A stretch of 64,000 bases of DNA from Osmia lignaria lignaria (lineage: Eukaryota > Arthropoda > Insecta > Hymenoptera > Megachilidae): NCBI RefSeq assembly GCF_051020975.1, contig NC_135043.1, positions 9,424,001 to 9,488,000 of the forward strand, given 5' to 3'. The translations under genes and the position numbers were made by a program. The notes under the pieces were generated by a model. That model was not told the DNA's origin. It worked only from the letters and a program-made list of their open reading frames with translations, and searched no databases. Every line of letters begins with the position of its first letter. Within the stretch, counting starts at the first letter, position 1. This document shows positions 25,674 to 38,770 of the stretch, one piece after another.

Positions 25674-27423
25674 CTGACATTTATTTCAATTTATAGATAT
25701 ACGAATTATATTTATTTAAAATAAACTAAAAATCGTTATTATAAATCTTGATAATAATTTCACAGAATGGATATAATTACTTTTTCTTGATAAAATAAAA
25801 AATGATGATGATCATTTAAATAATTAAACACCAGACCCTTGAATATTATAGAAATTAAATTCAGTAGGAATACAGAGATATCCAGTTCGAAATGGTGGAC
25901 TCCGATCGTGTCACGTGTAGGGATATCATATTCATCATCATTGTAGAGACTAATGCTTTGGGGCACCCTAAAAAATGAGGTCTCATCGTCTGTATACGTT
26001 CAATATACGCAAAAGCGATCGGATTTAATGGTTCATACAGATAACTTGCAAATGACATCTGTTTATCGGACAAACGCGGCATATAAACTGATCGTTTCCG
26101 GATATTTATAGGGGTCTGTGTTTGGTGAATGGCAAATATGAAATAAATATTCCCTTATAAGTAGTCTGTAAACGACGTGATTTTTTGGGAATACATGAAT
26201 TGCACGGGAAACCGATTATCAGGATAAAAGTTTATTTTCCTTGAAAATGATACTTACCAATCGGCGATTCTTCGTGTTAATTGAAAATTAATTACAAATA
26301 AATATATAATGATATAGAGATTTTATTGAAACGTGAAGTCTGGAGGGATGGGAACGCACTTGCGGAAATTGCAACAATCGGTTGACATGGCTGGAACGGG
26401 AAGAACAACGCAATAGAGGGCAGCGGATACTGGCTGCACTTCTATCTACGAGAATAACAGTGTCCTCGACGACGGTAATTTGATACAGCGAGTGGTCGCG
26501 TTTCGGACAACTTGTCACTTAGCCTGCTGTCGATGTACTCCCTGTCCTGCCCCTTGTTAGGAAGCAAACCCCATTAAATTGGCACCAAAGAAGTGGCTAC
26601 TACGAGGGTCGCGTTTCACCGACCGGTTGTCTTCGATGCTTTTCCGTGGATATACGAGAAGCGAGATTAAAGGGGAATTTGAGAGCTTTCGTTAGACTTC
26701 TTACAGTCTTGTACTCATCATATTCCTGTCGTTTCTGATCAATTGTTACCTCGATCAGAGTACGATATATATTTCAAGGGTTATTATTAACCCATTTATA
26801 ATTTATTGTTAACAACCAATGTCACGGCAAACCTGAGTCTATTTTCGATATAGAAAAAGAAAATAACAAATTGCTCTAAAAATTCGTTTAAAAACAAAGA
26901 AATTCATTTTCCTCTCCCAAAATATCTGTTTTTCCCTGGAAATAATATTTTTGATCGATCCAGTGTCCTCCATTTCTGACCTAGATTCTTTCGATGATGT
27001 TTAACTTGCATTAGAAAAAACACCCGAGGATATCTGAACCGTGTATGGTAATTGAACACATATAGCATTTCATTACATTCGCTTTGCTGGTTGCGAAAAA
27101 AAGTATTCTGAAAAACAGGCTGCCGGAAGGGAAAAGAGCTACGCACAATAGCTTGCAGGTCAATTTTGGAAAATTTTATTTTTTTCGCAGACAATTGTAC
27201 GCGAAACTTTGACCGCGATAGTTCGTACATTCGTTGTCGCAAATATTTTTCTTATAAATGGCAATATTGTGACTTCGAGCGATGCGGTTTTTTCAGAACT
27301 CATTATTTCCTCTGCACGTCTGACTAATCGATCAGCTTCACTACTTGGTTTTATATTAATTCTACTTCAATATATGAAAAGTAAATTCATTAATATTGTT
27401 AGTTGATAAATTATTGTTCAAAT
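25674..27423. other. Non-coding stretch
   Basis: Short frames of 60-112 codons on the minus strand (for example 27242-26904) have no recognisable features. Nothing else is seen. Confidence 0.45.
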
Positions 27424-27500
27424 GGTCCTCGTGACGGACCATGAAGAGAACCCCAATTTTAATTTAATTTTATATTTCGTGTAATCTTTATCATTCTGAA
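27424..27500 (+). repeat. Dispersed repeat family B, copy 3
   Basis: The copy reads GTGACGGACCATGAAGAGAA, CCCCAATTTTAATTTAATTT, then TATATTTCGTGTAATC. Order and spacing match the 17.0-kb copy. Confidence 0.6.
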
Positions 27501-30500
27501 ATATTACAAGCAACTATGTATTTCACAAAAATGTTCATACCTGTCGTTACCTACCGTACATAACTCAAAATCGTAATTGCTCGTTCTTACCTCTTCAGTA
27601 ACATAAAAATTGCCCTTGGTCCCTACTCCGTGAAAGAAAGAGTACCTGTCTTCTAATTACCGTATCGTCGACAGGGGTCGGATAAGGTAGTTAAATACTT
27701 ATTTCCCTCGGTAAAAAGCGTGAAGGTGGATCGCGATGCACGCAAACCTCTGTCTTCACGCTGACAGATTTATGTTTCTTTTGATGTTGCCGAACAATCG
27801 AGACCATCCTACGCCGTAAATTCATCCTTGAAAATCGAACGTAATTTCTTCAAGGCTGTTAAATAACTCCTACGATCGTTGCTCGACAACCAGTGTGTCT
27901 CGTTTAATCGTCGCCATTGTAATCGATTCGTTACACCGTCGAATCGCGTCGTGAGCTGAATTTAATTTCACGAATTCTCGACGAGCTCGTCGAAGGGAGA
28001 TCGGTACCGTTGAATCGAGAAATTAAAACGTTATTAGTTATCGATAGCATTCGTGGGACAGCATATTTATCCCCTTGTCTCTTTTATTTTTCCCTCGCTC
28101 GCTCGACGCGGAAACGTTTTATTGAATTCATTAATGCACACCTCGTGTCTACGTCTCAACAGGTTTCCAATACGCTGTCCTCCGACGATCGTGTGCGCTT
28201 TTATTCACGTCACTCTTGCCACCCTGTATTTACCGACCGATGAACAAAATATCGGCGACATTTAATCGGCATCATGTTTAATTTTATACGAGTATTATCC
28301 ACGCAATCCGAATATGTACATGCACGTGCTCGGACAGCCGTATTTAGTTTCTAACTTGTATTACGTTTGTCACTGTATGCTTTCAGAGATCGTTGAATAT
28401 TAAATTTCTTTCGTACAAAATATTATTTTGCATTATTCATAGGGGTCACCGTACGATTAATATCCTTATATTCTGAACTATTATCAATACGGTTTGGTAT
28501 TAATATATTTTAATACACTTCGTGAAATATTTGACTGAAAACAGATATGTTGTGTATCCGTTTGATGGTTTTAATTGCTTTTTCGTAAGCTGTTAATGTC
28601 AATTCGGTGTTAATTAGTACTACGATTTTTTATTTTCTACAACAATTTTTTGTTCGTCTTTATTTAGCTAATATTAGTGGTATATTAAATATTTAGGTAG
28701 CTGCGAATTACAAGTGAAATTCGCGTTACAATATGTACCGTTTCCGGCTGTTTTGAGGCATTCGGAAGTTTCAAAGATTCTCTTGACGCCTTTAAGACTT
28801 TACGAACTTTTCAAGTCTTCGGGACCTTCGAAACCTCGGAGACTTCAAAACTATTAAGCTGTCGGCTCTTTGAAGGTATACTTGAAAGGGCAACACCACC
28901 TTCAACGCTTTATTCCTAGTAATCACACCTGGTGTACAGTGCTTGTGACGCGTCTGACTCTCGAAAGAAGAAGGAAAACTTTGTGTTAGCGAAGATTGTT
29001 ATGTTCTAGACTTGAAAATTAATTCCATAAACTTCTTGAAACATTTTCTTTCAAATTATTTTATACAATTTAAAATTTTTTTCTATATCTTTTTATGAAG
29101 CCCCTTGGAAAGTGGGACAAATTTCAAATATTATTGAAATTTAAATTCAATTAGGTACAGATATTTTTAATAAACAATCATATGTCCCATTTTTAGTACT
29201 GTTTAATATTGCCTTGAAAATTAAATTATTTATTCAAAGAATAATTTTCATATACTTCGCTGACACTACTTTATTAACTAATTATATCACCTTCTTCAAC
29301 TTCAATCTAGTCCATTCATTAGTTTTTCGTCGACATAAGACGAAGGGCAACGATGCGACAAATATAATAACGACGTTGCGTTCTACCCCTCTCATCAACC
29401 CTTTATACCACGCAACGCTTCTAAATTATTTTAAACCGTTGTTCTGTCGCAATATGACGCTAAGAGTCGACGTGATGCTACGTCCCATGAATGTTTACCA
29501 TGGGACGATGAGAAACAATAAAAAGATGACAAAATCTCTTGCAGGTGTTGTTGAACGTTGGAAGCACGCTTAGGATACAAAGGATGTATTACAACGCGTG
29601 GTTATTATTAAACATGACAAATTTTCTAGTTTGTTAACTAAAAAAATTAATTTCAAATTTCAAGCTTTCGATCGAATTGGATCAGGTTGGGAATTATTTT
29701 AGTCAGCTCAGAGTAAATTGATTAGTTTTTTGTAAAATCTGAAATAGCAACCACATGCAAAACAATATTTTTCTAATTAATTTTTTTTTCTAATTATTTC
29801 AGTACATCCGATTCTAAATCGGTCATTTAGTAATAAGATTATGTATCATTTCTCGTTATGGACTTGTTTATCAGTCCTCCTGGCAAGAAGACATTCCACA
29901 GGAATCAAGCGCAATTACCTTGGGAACAGTGCAAGAAAGCGTGTCGTACGTGACGTTATTGCAACAAGCAAAACGATCCGGGGGATGGTGGTGGAGACCG
30001 AAGGAGAAGGAAAAATACAGAAGCGTAAGAAGCGTCGGCGGAGGGTAGAAGAGGCGGAAAGCGAAACGGCGAAGGAAGCGAGCTCTCACGGACCAAGAGA
30101 GATAAGACCGTACTTTCACGGAGTTAAACCGTGGTAAGCGCGGGACTAAAAGTTCGTTCTGCTATCAGTTGCCGCGTGGAAAGTAAGGAACCTCCGTTAC
30201 TCTTACCTCTTCGGTAACTGTAACTCAGAAATGCCCAGAGACTTTCCTATGAGTTATTTTATTAAATATACGCCCCCGCGAAATACTGGACACTGTTGTT
30301 ATGGTATGCCTAACCGAACTGTGCCGTTTCATTAGGAAAAAAGAATCCGCTTGTGTCCATGAAAAAGACAAAAAAGTAACTGTAGGTAGAATCGGGTTAA
30401 GATCTCTGAATCCCAACGTTATTAAACCTTCCTTGGTTGATAAATTCGGTTCAAAAATTGAAATTTGTTTCAAATAAAATTAAATAGCATTGAATCATCA

Positions 30501-31430
30501 AGAAGGGGCTTACGATCCACCCTTGGATCTACCCTTAATTCTTAAAAACTATTCTGAAAAAATAAGAATTTTTTAAATTATTATTAATGAAACATATTTC
30601 AATTTTAGTAATCGAAACTTAAAGCTTCTACCTTCATAACACTTCACAAAAAATGAATAGGAAAGGGTATACATAGCAAGTAATATTTAATGGCAAGCAC
30701 TATTGTTAAACCTTCAAAAACAAAGGGTCTTAAATACTCCCGTTATCAAGCCTTTGTAGTCTCAGACAGCTGAGGTTTTTAAGGAACATGCATGCATTAA
30801 AATTACTCAGAAGTATTCAACGTCTTCCATTTCAAGATTGTTTCTTTATTCCCAGCCCATGCCTTGACAGGAAAAAATTTGCATCAACGCTTCTTCTCAA
30901 TTTTTATCCTTATTTTCAACTGCAATGAAATGTTTTACAGAAGATCGTTTGTTTCAGTAAACTGTTCCCTAAGCGGAGATTTATTACAGTATTATTTCTT
31001 GAATTAATAATACTATTTGAATATTTTTAAATACATTTGCTGTTTCGGGGATGTTTCATAGAGAATGGATTCTCAAATCAATATTAAAATTACATAAAAA
31101 TCAAAGCACTGTGTTCAAAAGTTAATTTTTAATAAAATTTTATTCTCTGTATGTCAGAAGAAATGGAACTTAGTGAATTAAATATGTCTTTTAAACCACT
31201 TAAAATTATTTTCAATATCTTTGAAACTATCTGGATCGAAACCATATTAAGAAGATTTGCAGTAATATCATCCACCAACATGTAAAAGCTCGTTAAAATT
31301 TGAAGAGTACACTTGAGATACTTTTCTTATTAATTTTGCTACGTTCCAACCTTCTTTTAAAGACTTTAAAAGAAGATCTCTAAATAAGGTCAAAACTTAT
31401 ATACTAAATTTTATAATATTCAATAATTGA
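27501..31430. other. Non-coding stretch with a TTCGAAAC-type periodic tract and a GC-rich patch
   Basis: At 28.74-28.88 kb short related words (TTCAAAGATTC, CTTTAAGACTTT, TTCAAGTCTTCGGGACCTTC, GAAACCTCGGAGACTTC) recur about every 10 bases. CACCCTGTA at 28220-28228 is a solo transposon-end word. At 29.84-30.14 kb a GC- and purine-rich patch has a 98-codon, very basic frame that I regard as compositional. No gene is recognised. Confidence 0.45.
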
Positions 31431-31558
31431 AAATCATATTATTTTATTTCCAAATCACTTTTAATATCAATATCGTCAAAATTAGGATTCTGAAAATCCT
31501 TGCTTCCCCTATATTCCATTTTCCTTGGGAAAGCCTGATTTGATCACGAGTGTACATT
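31431..31558 (-). repeat. Dispersed repeat family A, copy 5 (most complete)
   Basis: On the minus strand the copy reads TGTACACTCGTGATCAAATC, AGGCTTTCCCAAGGAAAATG, GAATATAGGGGAAGCAAGGA, then TTTTGACGATATTGATATTA and AAAGTGATTTGGAAATAAAA. The internal arms GCTTTCCC and GGGGAAGC still pair if one G-U pair is allowed. This is the best copy for defining the family. Confidence 0.7.
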
Positions 31559-32515
31559 CAGTTTTGCGAGTAACTGTACATCGATGCCTGCATCGTCAGT
31601 TAAAAACCAACAGCTCGTATAACGTTGTTCATCCAGCCATGGAGGTTCATGCATCCGCGTTACGTTAATTCACTTCCCCCCCATCCTCGACGGAGTATCA
31701 GTGCCTATTGTCAGGGCTCATAGCGGGATAAAAAGAGCAATTTTTAAGTAGTCCTCCTGCTGGTTTTCTATCGTCGTCCCGGTTGGGATTGATCGCGCGG
31801 CGTAGGGGATGACGAGCACGGAACAGGAACTTATGGGGAGGGTTAAAGCTCGTTCTCGGGAGGCTCCATTCATTTGCCAGCGTTACCGCGACTGGCTGCT
31901 CCGCTTTTTTACGAAACTAATTGAATGCACTCCCCCGTTACACACAATGCGCCAATTACCGGTAGAACTGTCGTCCGTTGGCTGCGTGGCCGTCTCGCTG
32001 CCCACCGAGGACAATATCAAATCCGCACCGATTTGGCAAAACAGTAGGTTTGTAATGGCACTAATTAGGTGTACTCTGCGAGCCTCCATCCCTCTACCCA
32101 TTCTCGATCCCTAGCCTTCACCCTTTCCATCCCTTTCCTCTCGCATTAATCCCTCCTTCGTGCCTTTACAACCTCCGCTCTTCGAAGTTGTACACCCGTT
32201 TTCATTTACCATGCATCTACGACAATTCGTCGCGTATCGCTCTTTACCCCTTTTCTCCCTTCTTACTAAAGAAACACCTCTTCATCGCATCCCTCCTTTT
32301 CACGGTACGCTCGAAACCTCCTCCACCTTTCCGGTCTGCTCTCGCTTGTTCGCCATTGCCACGAATAATGGCTCCACACTTCTGTGCAAGATCGAAGAAA
32401 CGAGATACACCGTTTCCGGTTAGCGGTGAAAGTCTGGATTGTGGGCGAGACGAGTTTCGGGAGCTTTCTCTTCTTTTCTGTTTCTCTGTTTTCGCAGGGT
32501 TGTGGATGGGAATTA
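31559..32515. other. GC-richer, pyrimidine-biased non-coding block
   Basis: A CT-rich segment at about 32.10-32.34 kb explains long stop-free frames (87 and 119 codons) on the plus strand. A 101-codon plus-strand frame at 31809-32114 has an ordinary-looking amino-acid composition, but no domain or splice signal supports it. Confidence 0.45.
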
Positions 32516-32570
32516 ACAGGACCGAATTAAGACTTCTAGGGCCCTAGGCTGTTTTAGGGCAAACCGACTT
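32516..32570 (+). repeat. Dispersed repeat family D, copy 3
   Basis: The copy reads ACAGGACCGAATTAAGACTT, then CTAGGGCCCTAGGCTGTTTT. It matches the minus-strand copy at 60.74-60.79 kb over about 35 bases with few changes. Confidence 0.65.
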
Positions 32571-33244
32571 ATGTAATTACATTATAGCTACTAATTGCAA
32601 TTAATTATTACAATAATTTTTATTTGTTTCATAAATTAAATTGAAATTGTTATTCAAATAAGTACTGTAGAATTGTTTCTAGGTAAATGTTTTTAATAAT
32701 CAACTTGGACCGTGTCTCGATAGATGTCGTGAAAATCTGTTATTTCGCGAGTAACAGGACGTGAGCACTGATTGACAGGGCAATTCGTGCAATGTAGCAT
32801 TTTTGATACGACCCAGTCAGCAGGAATGTATTGGTAATAAAGTTAGAAAATCGAAATCGATTTCGGTGTAGCATTCGTCTTCCCGTGTCACAACGAGGTC
32901 TATATGAAAACTGTATAAAATTTCATTAAATCAAACTAAGCATTTTTAAAATAAAAAGTATCTTAAGATTTATAATGAAATATAGATTTTTATTAATTAT
33001 CCGTACAAAGGTAGTCTTACAAATTAATAATTGAGTTAAGGAAGGTAAAGCTTCTGTAAGAAATAATTAATTTGCATACAGTTTGAAAGTTACAACCAAA
33101 GAAGGAAGGAAAGTTTTTTAATAGAATTAAATTACAAAAGAAGAATCTCTTTTTTACTTAGCAGAAAATTTTCACGAAAAAACATTATTTTATAAAATAT
33201 TTTAGAATATCTTCAACTTAAGTTCCAAAAGGAAATTGTTGAAA
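32571..33244. other. AT-rich non-coding stretch
   Basis: Nothing is recognised. Confidence 0.55.
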
Positions 33245-33330
33245 TACATATGAAATTAATATGAAATACAAAATTAAATTAAAATTCGGGATCTCTCCAT
33301 GATCCGCTGTCCGATGGTTAAGAAAACTAA
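33245..33330 (-). repeat. Dispersed repeat family B, copy 4
   Basis: On the minus strand the copy reads TAACCATCGGACAGCGGATC, ATGGAGAGATCCCGAATTTT, then AATTTAATTTTGTATTTCAT. It preserves the right half of the family well. Confidence 0.6.
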
Positions 33331-36300
33331 TCAGTATATTGTTCGATCAATCGACTGAACTTTCATCAATTTAATTCCCAATACAGTTGAATTTTCGCAC
33401 CATCAAAGTTCCACTCGCTCACCCTCCCGGTGACAGATCTCGCTCATTTTACATGCGTCCCTTCCGGGAACGAGTAAATCGGGTAGTTCAACAACCTGAA
33501 TGCCCCAGGTTTCGTATCACCTTGACTCGACGCTGTCATAAATTACTCCGAACAGACGTAGCCATCATTTATCGGTTGTCGATTCTCGAGCGAATGTTGG
33601 CAAATTGTTTACAGCCTCTATGCATCGAGTCGAAGGGGAACATTGCTGTAAAAAGGACCATACTCTTCGTTATTGCGTCTCAGCATGCAATCTCTGACAA
33701 CTTTATTATCAACTGCACGAGTCATGCACACATTCATATTAATCGTGATCATATTTAAAGAGCATTGTGCTTGCGTGCAATACAGGCTATTGGAAGGCTT
33801 ATGATTAGTATTAGGCTCGGGGCATTTTCTTGCCTCTTCTGAATATGCCTTCAAAAATTAATTAATTAATTGGATTCGTAGAATATTTTCACTTGTTCTC
33901 CTCTTAATTTACTTAAGAATTTGGTTAAGGAAATTTCTTGTTTTCCTTCGTCGCCGTAATAGAATTCTAATCAACGCGAATTCAAATTTACTTGTCTTTG
34001 GTAATGCTATAACATCGACAAGCGATCAGGGAAACATCAGTGTGTACGAACAAGAGGGCGGGCGAGGGAGGAGTTTTCGAAAATCCGTCAGAGGAAGCGG
34101 TACCGGTTTCATCGTGTACATATGGTGTTTCGATGTTCGGTAAACGTGCGTCCATTATCGTGTGTCCCTTCAATAGGCTGCGTGGCCACGGTACGTGTCA
34201 ACTTCCTGATTCGCTTTGACAGACGTGCGTGAATCAGACAAACCGGGGACACAGGGAGATACCCACGAAACGACGTGTTGGACGCCGACCCGATTCACCG
34301 TGACCAATCAACCACAAGCACACAGGCTCGTTAATAACGCCAGCACAATCGACATTGATTCTCGATTAGGCACGGCTTGGATTGCACCGAGGCTTCGTTT
34401 AATCGCTAATTAACTCGAGATCCATCGGTTTCGTCGAATTCATCGGATATCCTTTTACCCTTCTACACTTTCTTCCTTTTTTTTTTTTTCTAAAGCTCCT
34501 AGTAATTAGTATCTATTTCTATCTCTTAATGAATAGGCGTGTTCTGTAAGCTGGCATTAAACGTTGATGGATATTTAGGTGAAATGCGTGGGACCATCGT
34601 TTCATGTCAGTTCATTAGTAGATTGAAATTGACCGTAAAATTATTTCAATTAAAGCAGATCATTATCCCAAGGTGTAATTCGTGTTTTTGTAATTCATAT
34701 ATTCGAATACTGTCCTGATTCACTGGTTAATTTCCAGGTACATCGTAGCTGTACTGCTCGTACGCATCGATCCTTCGCAGTCGTTCGAAAACGACAGAAC
34801 GTTTCCTCATAGCCACGGCATGTTTCCAGTAGCGTAGTGAATGGTTTTCATTTCGGTCTGAATCGTTGTCGGCCCGCTTTCCCGGATCCACATTCAACGG
34901 GGGGCAGAAGGAGTGCAGCGAAACACGGAAAAAACATCAGGGACCTCGACGACCCCGACGCGTTTTCTATGGCCGATTCAAATTATGCGACGGTCATTAT
35001 GGTAATAACCGTTCGCGTATCTCACTAGCTATTAATTCCGACTACGGTATAAGCCGAGCGTATTTACAGCGTACCACCGTTTCCACCGCGTTGCAATGAC
35101 AACGACAACACCGACAGCGACCAGCCGGAAAATGGCAACAGCAGCCATATTAAAAGTCGGAAAATTGAATGGGAAACACCGTTGTCCGGCTTGTCCCATT
35201 CAATTGCACAGGGTAGGAGGGACATAGAGGGGCTGCGGTATGGAAAATAGAGAACAACAGAAAAATGGATCGCGCAAAGAGAGGGTGAAGAAAAAAGATA
35301 AAGGATGTGGGTAAGGATAGGGTGTAGATAAACAGGGATAAATTGAAAAAATTACTTAAAGGGAAAAAGACAAGATTTGAAATTGAAATAGCGATGGAAT
35401 TCAAAAATTTATGAATCAAATTTTCGTTTTTATTTCCTTATCGCGTATAGATAGAAGCGAAGGGAAACCGATCGCGGTGAAAAACTTGTTCCATGGACGG
35501 AAGCAACGGTGCAGCTGGAAAAACGTTTGAGGGAATAACGAGAGGAGAAAAGCCTCTCCCTTGCCCACCAATCTTTCCCTCGTTTCTCTTTTCTATCTGC
35601 ACGACGCCCTTCCTCGATCGCGCTCAGTTGGTTAGTATCACTGCTTCACGCTCGGATGAACACCGAAAATACGAGAGAGAAAAAAAAAATGGTGGAAAGC
35701 AGCAAGAAGAGGAGGTAGACAGACAGAAAGAATCCCTCCGTTAGTTTGCGATCTACAGAATTCCCGGTCTCTCTGTCGGTGTTTCTTTCGCCCTGCAAAG
35801 AAATCGATCGCCTATGAAAACTCTTCGCGGTGCACCGACGTAACCTACGCGTTTCTTCTACCTTTCCCATCCCCTTACCGCCATTCTCAATATTCGCACA
35901 GACCTGGAAGCTAAGCTTTCCTTTCTCGGAAAGGAGCTCGATAAATATTTCCGAAGCACCGATGAAGCCCAGAATACACGTGATTTCTGTCGAAAGTAAC
36001 GAGACTGTTTGCTTTATAACTGAAATTGATAGCAGTGACAAAAGGCTAGGCACGTATCGCGATCTACTTTACAATACTCCGCAAGTTTTTATAACGAATC
36101 CATCTTTCTTTTCTTCAATTCATTTTATCCCCAGCTCGTTGTGTAAAGTCAAAGTGACGCCCTATTAATTTCTCACGCTATGCCCCGAGTTACGATACAG
36201 CTTTGAAGTTCATCGGCGCAACACGGAATACGTTAAATTTCTCAAAGTGAATTCTAAGCGTGCACCCTTTGAAGTTTGGCTACGTCATATGCGAGACTTA

Positions 36301-36421
36301 TAATCTGAGCCGTTTGTCAAATCAACGATACGTTCGCAAGCTTCCCGGGTACTTTTTCTTCCGTGTGTACAGTGAAAGTTCGCGAGGTACGTTTACACAG
36401 GGTAAGGTACATAAAAGAAGG
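33331..36421. other. GC-variable non-coding block
   Basis: Several frames of 60-135 codons overlap on both strands, notably plus 33387-33758, minus 36053-35646 and plus 35830-36168. None shows a domain, a signal peptide or consistent splice sites. A purine-rich tract lies at about 35.66-35.74 kb and a T13 run near 34.48 kb. Confidence 0.45.
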
Positions 36422-36457
36422 ATCTTTTTCTTTTTTTTTTTTTTTTTTTTTCCCCCC
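36422..36457. repeat. T21-C6 homopolymer tract
   Basis: A run of 21 T (36431-36451) is followed directly by six C. On the minus strand this reads G6 then A21, which could be a poly(A) tail of a minus-strand insertion, but no element body is recognised beside it. Frames through the tract encode poly-K or poly-F and are artefacts. Confidence 0.7.
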
Positions 36458-38426
36458 TCGAAAACTCGTTGTCGCCGCGTTAGATGCAAGTCTTGGCGAC
36501 GGTTTTGCACGTACCGCGTAAAGGGAAGTGTCTTCATCCGACGAAAGCTTTTCCAGGGTTGGGCGGCTTTTCTGGGGTGGAAGAGGGAAAAAGGAGATGC
36601 GAGAAGAGAGGACAGATTTTAGCACGAAGACGCGGTAAAGTCTCTCTTGCCTATCATTCCCCGTGTCACCAGCCACACGTTTACATTTCTTCCCTGGGCT
36701 TTCTTTCTTCCTCGCTGCCTTTTCTTCTTCGTTCCCATCTTTCTTACGTCGCGGTTCACCATCCATCCTCGCCACTGTTCTCCCTCGAAATCGTAAGCGT
36801 TCACGGTTACCCTGCAGTTCCGCTGCTTAAAAGGTATCCGTTTGAAAGCTCTTAAACGTTTAAAAGTAAACCGTTTAATTGCTTTCGTTTCGCAAATTAT
36901 TTTATGCAATTTTTAATTCATTTTTGTTTAAGGAACTTAGCAGAATTTTCTTTATTTCTTATACTAGGGGAAAACTAAGTAATATGACCCACTTGATATA
37001 ACTCCCCACCATTTTGTTTGGTTATATAAAAGGCGTGTATCTATCCTCCAAATTATACCCGCTTAGAATTATTATTTTTCGTTATTTTTACGACGATAAA
37101 ATATGGAATTATTAGAAAATATTGATTTTTTTAACTTTTCTAATTTTCCCCTGATACTTCCTAGAAAATAACTCTTCGCTAATGCCTGAGAAGAAAACCG
37201 ACTCCAACAAATGTTTCTGTTATCGACGGTAATTTCATACAAAAGCAGGTCCTCGTGATTAAACCACGATTGTCGTTCCCGTGGTTAGTTCCATTTCTGT
37301 TTACGCGCAACAATGGCGATCTACAGCCACCCTAGCAATCCTGCACTCGAGCGAATGCTCTCGTTGTCCATTTCTCTCCGTTTCACGGAAACTTCTGCCG
37401 TGCCGTCGCTCTCGACGGTATCCCGTAGTAAGCCGGTGCCAGAACGATCATTCTTCTCGTTACAAATTAAAATTACACGGCAATTAGAGTGGCTCGTTAT
37501 GCAATTAAAATGCCCTCGGCAAACCGGGGTTCTTCTTACTCCGCCGCTGGTTGCTGTTCCTTCCTATTATAGGTGAAAGCGCGAACGCGAAAACGTATTC
37601 TGTGCGTAAACTTTCATAATAAATTTGCGACCAAAGTAAAGGTAGATCACACGCAATTTCAACGCTAATACCAGCAACAGGCTTTTTAGTTCCCCAGGGA
37701 CAATACATTTTAATTTGTCCACGGTGTTACGTCATTTAGAGGTGAACCATTGCTGGTGGATGTTCCTTGTTGAAAAGTTTATGATGAACGTGTGTATTTT
37801 TTCTAGAGTCACGATCAGTTATTTAACTTTCGTTGTTAAATGAAATTAGTCAGGAGATCGGATCGACTGCTAAAGGTTTCATAAGTACTGGATTAAAAAA
37901 AATATGCACATAATGAAAAATTAATTTGGCTTCAAAAAAGGACGAGTAATTCATAAAATTTAGTAATTACATAAATGGATACCCATAAAAATTTTGTACC
38001 TTATGATTGAAGCGAGACGATACGTACAACAAACGTTTTCCATCGCGTAAAAACTTGGTTGCCTTAATTATAATCCCCATAGAAGTAACGGGCGGCTATG
38101 AAAGGATTAATTAAAACGGATTACCTGGAACGTTAATAATACGACGCGTCTTTCAAACGGTACTCTGGTTAAGCGATTTACAAGCCGGAAATGCGATTTC
38201 CTTTGTAGTAATAATTTCCCTCTCTCTCCGGCTCTCGCAGTCTAGCTGTGCTTCTTTTTATATTTTCAAAGTTCCCGCGACATCTGCATCACCGCCGAGA
38301 GAAATTTTCCGACCGCCCCGAGCGTTCTCACTCCTTTTCGTTGGAGTTCCTTTATTCCGATGGAAAGTTAACTTTAATTGGGTCGACATCGATCGCTCTA
38401 ATGAGAAAAGTTGTAGACCAGAAAAG
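36458..38426. other. Non-coding stretch
   Basis: GC-richer to about 36.85 kb and at 37.26-37.57 kb, AT-rich elsewhere. Overlapping frames on both strands have no recognisable features. Confidence 0.45.
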
Positions 38427-38468
38427 AGAAGGAGAGGGGGGAGAGAGGGAGAGGAGTAGAGATGGGGT
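38427..38468 (+). repeat. GAGA/purine-rich tract
   Basis: About 40 bases consist almost only of A and G (GAGAAGGAGAGGGGGGAGAG and onwards). Such tracts can bind GAGA-type factors in insects; here that is speculation. Confidence 0.5.
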
Positions 38469-38674
38469 GTGTCTTCTACGAGTACTAGTTACGCGGACGA
38501 CGCACTGTACGTCGAAACTTCTTTTCTCTTTCCCTGGTTAGTTCCTCTGACAATTATCCAATAAATGCTACGTGGTTTCCTCCAAAAGTAATGAGAATAC
38601 TTGTTTTATCACTCGAATTGCTAGGACTAATAAAAATTTAATTGCCACGATCTGTGATAGGTACTAAAACCTTT

Positions 38675-38770
38675 TAATCCTCAAAGGACGGACCAGGGGG
38701 AGAGTCTCAATTTCATATTATTTTAATTTTCTAGATTTTACACTGTTTCTTTAAGAGTTGTTAAAAAATC
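38675..38770 (+). repeat. Dispersed repeat family B, copy 5
   Basis: The copy reads TTTTAATCCTCAAAGGACGG, ACCAGGGGGAGAGTCTCAAT, then TTCATATTATTTTAATTTTC. The left-end TTAATCCT seen in copy 2 is also present here. Confidence 0.5.

Noticed and set aside
29841..30137. 98-codon very basic frame that could be a nuclear peptide
   Set aside because: The basic run comes from a purine-rich tract and the frame has no other feature.
36317..36855. Overlapping frames of 71-152 codons on both strands
   Set aside because: They run through the T21-C6 tract and purine-rich DNA and encode homopolymer runs.
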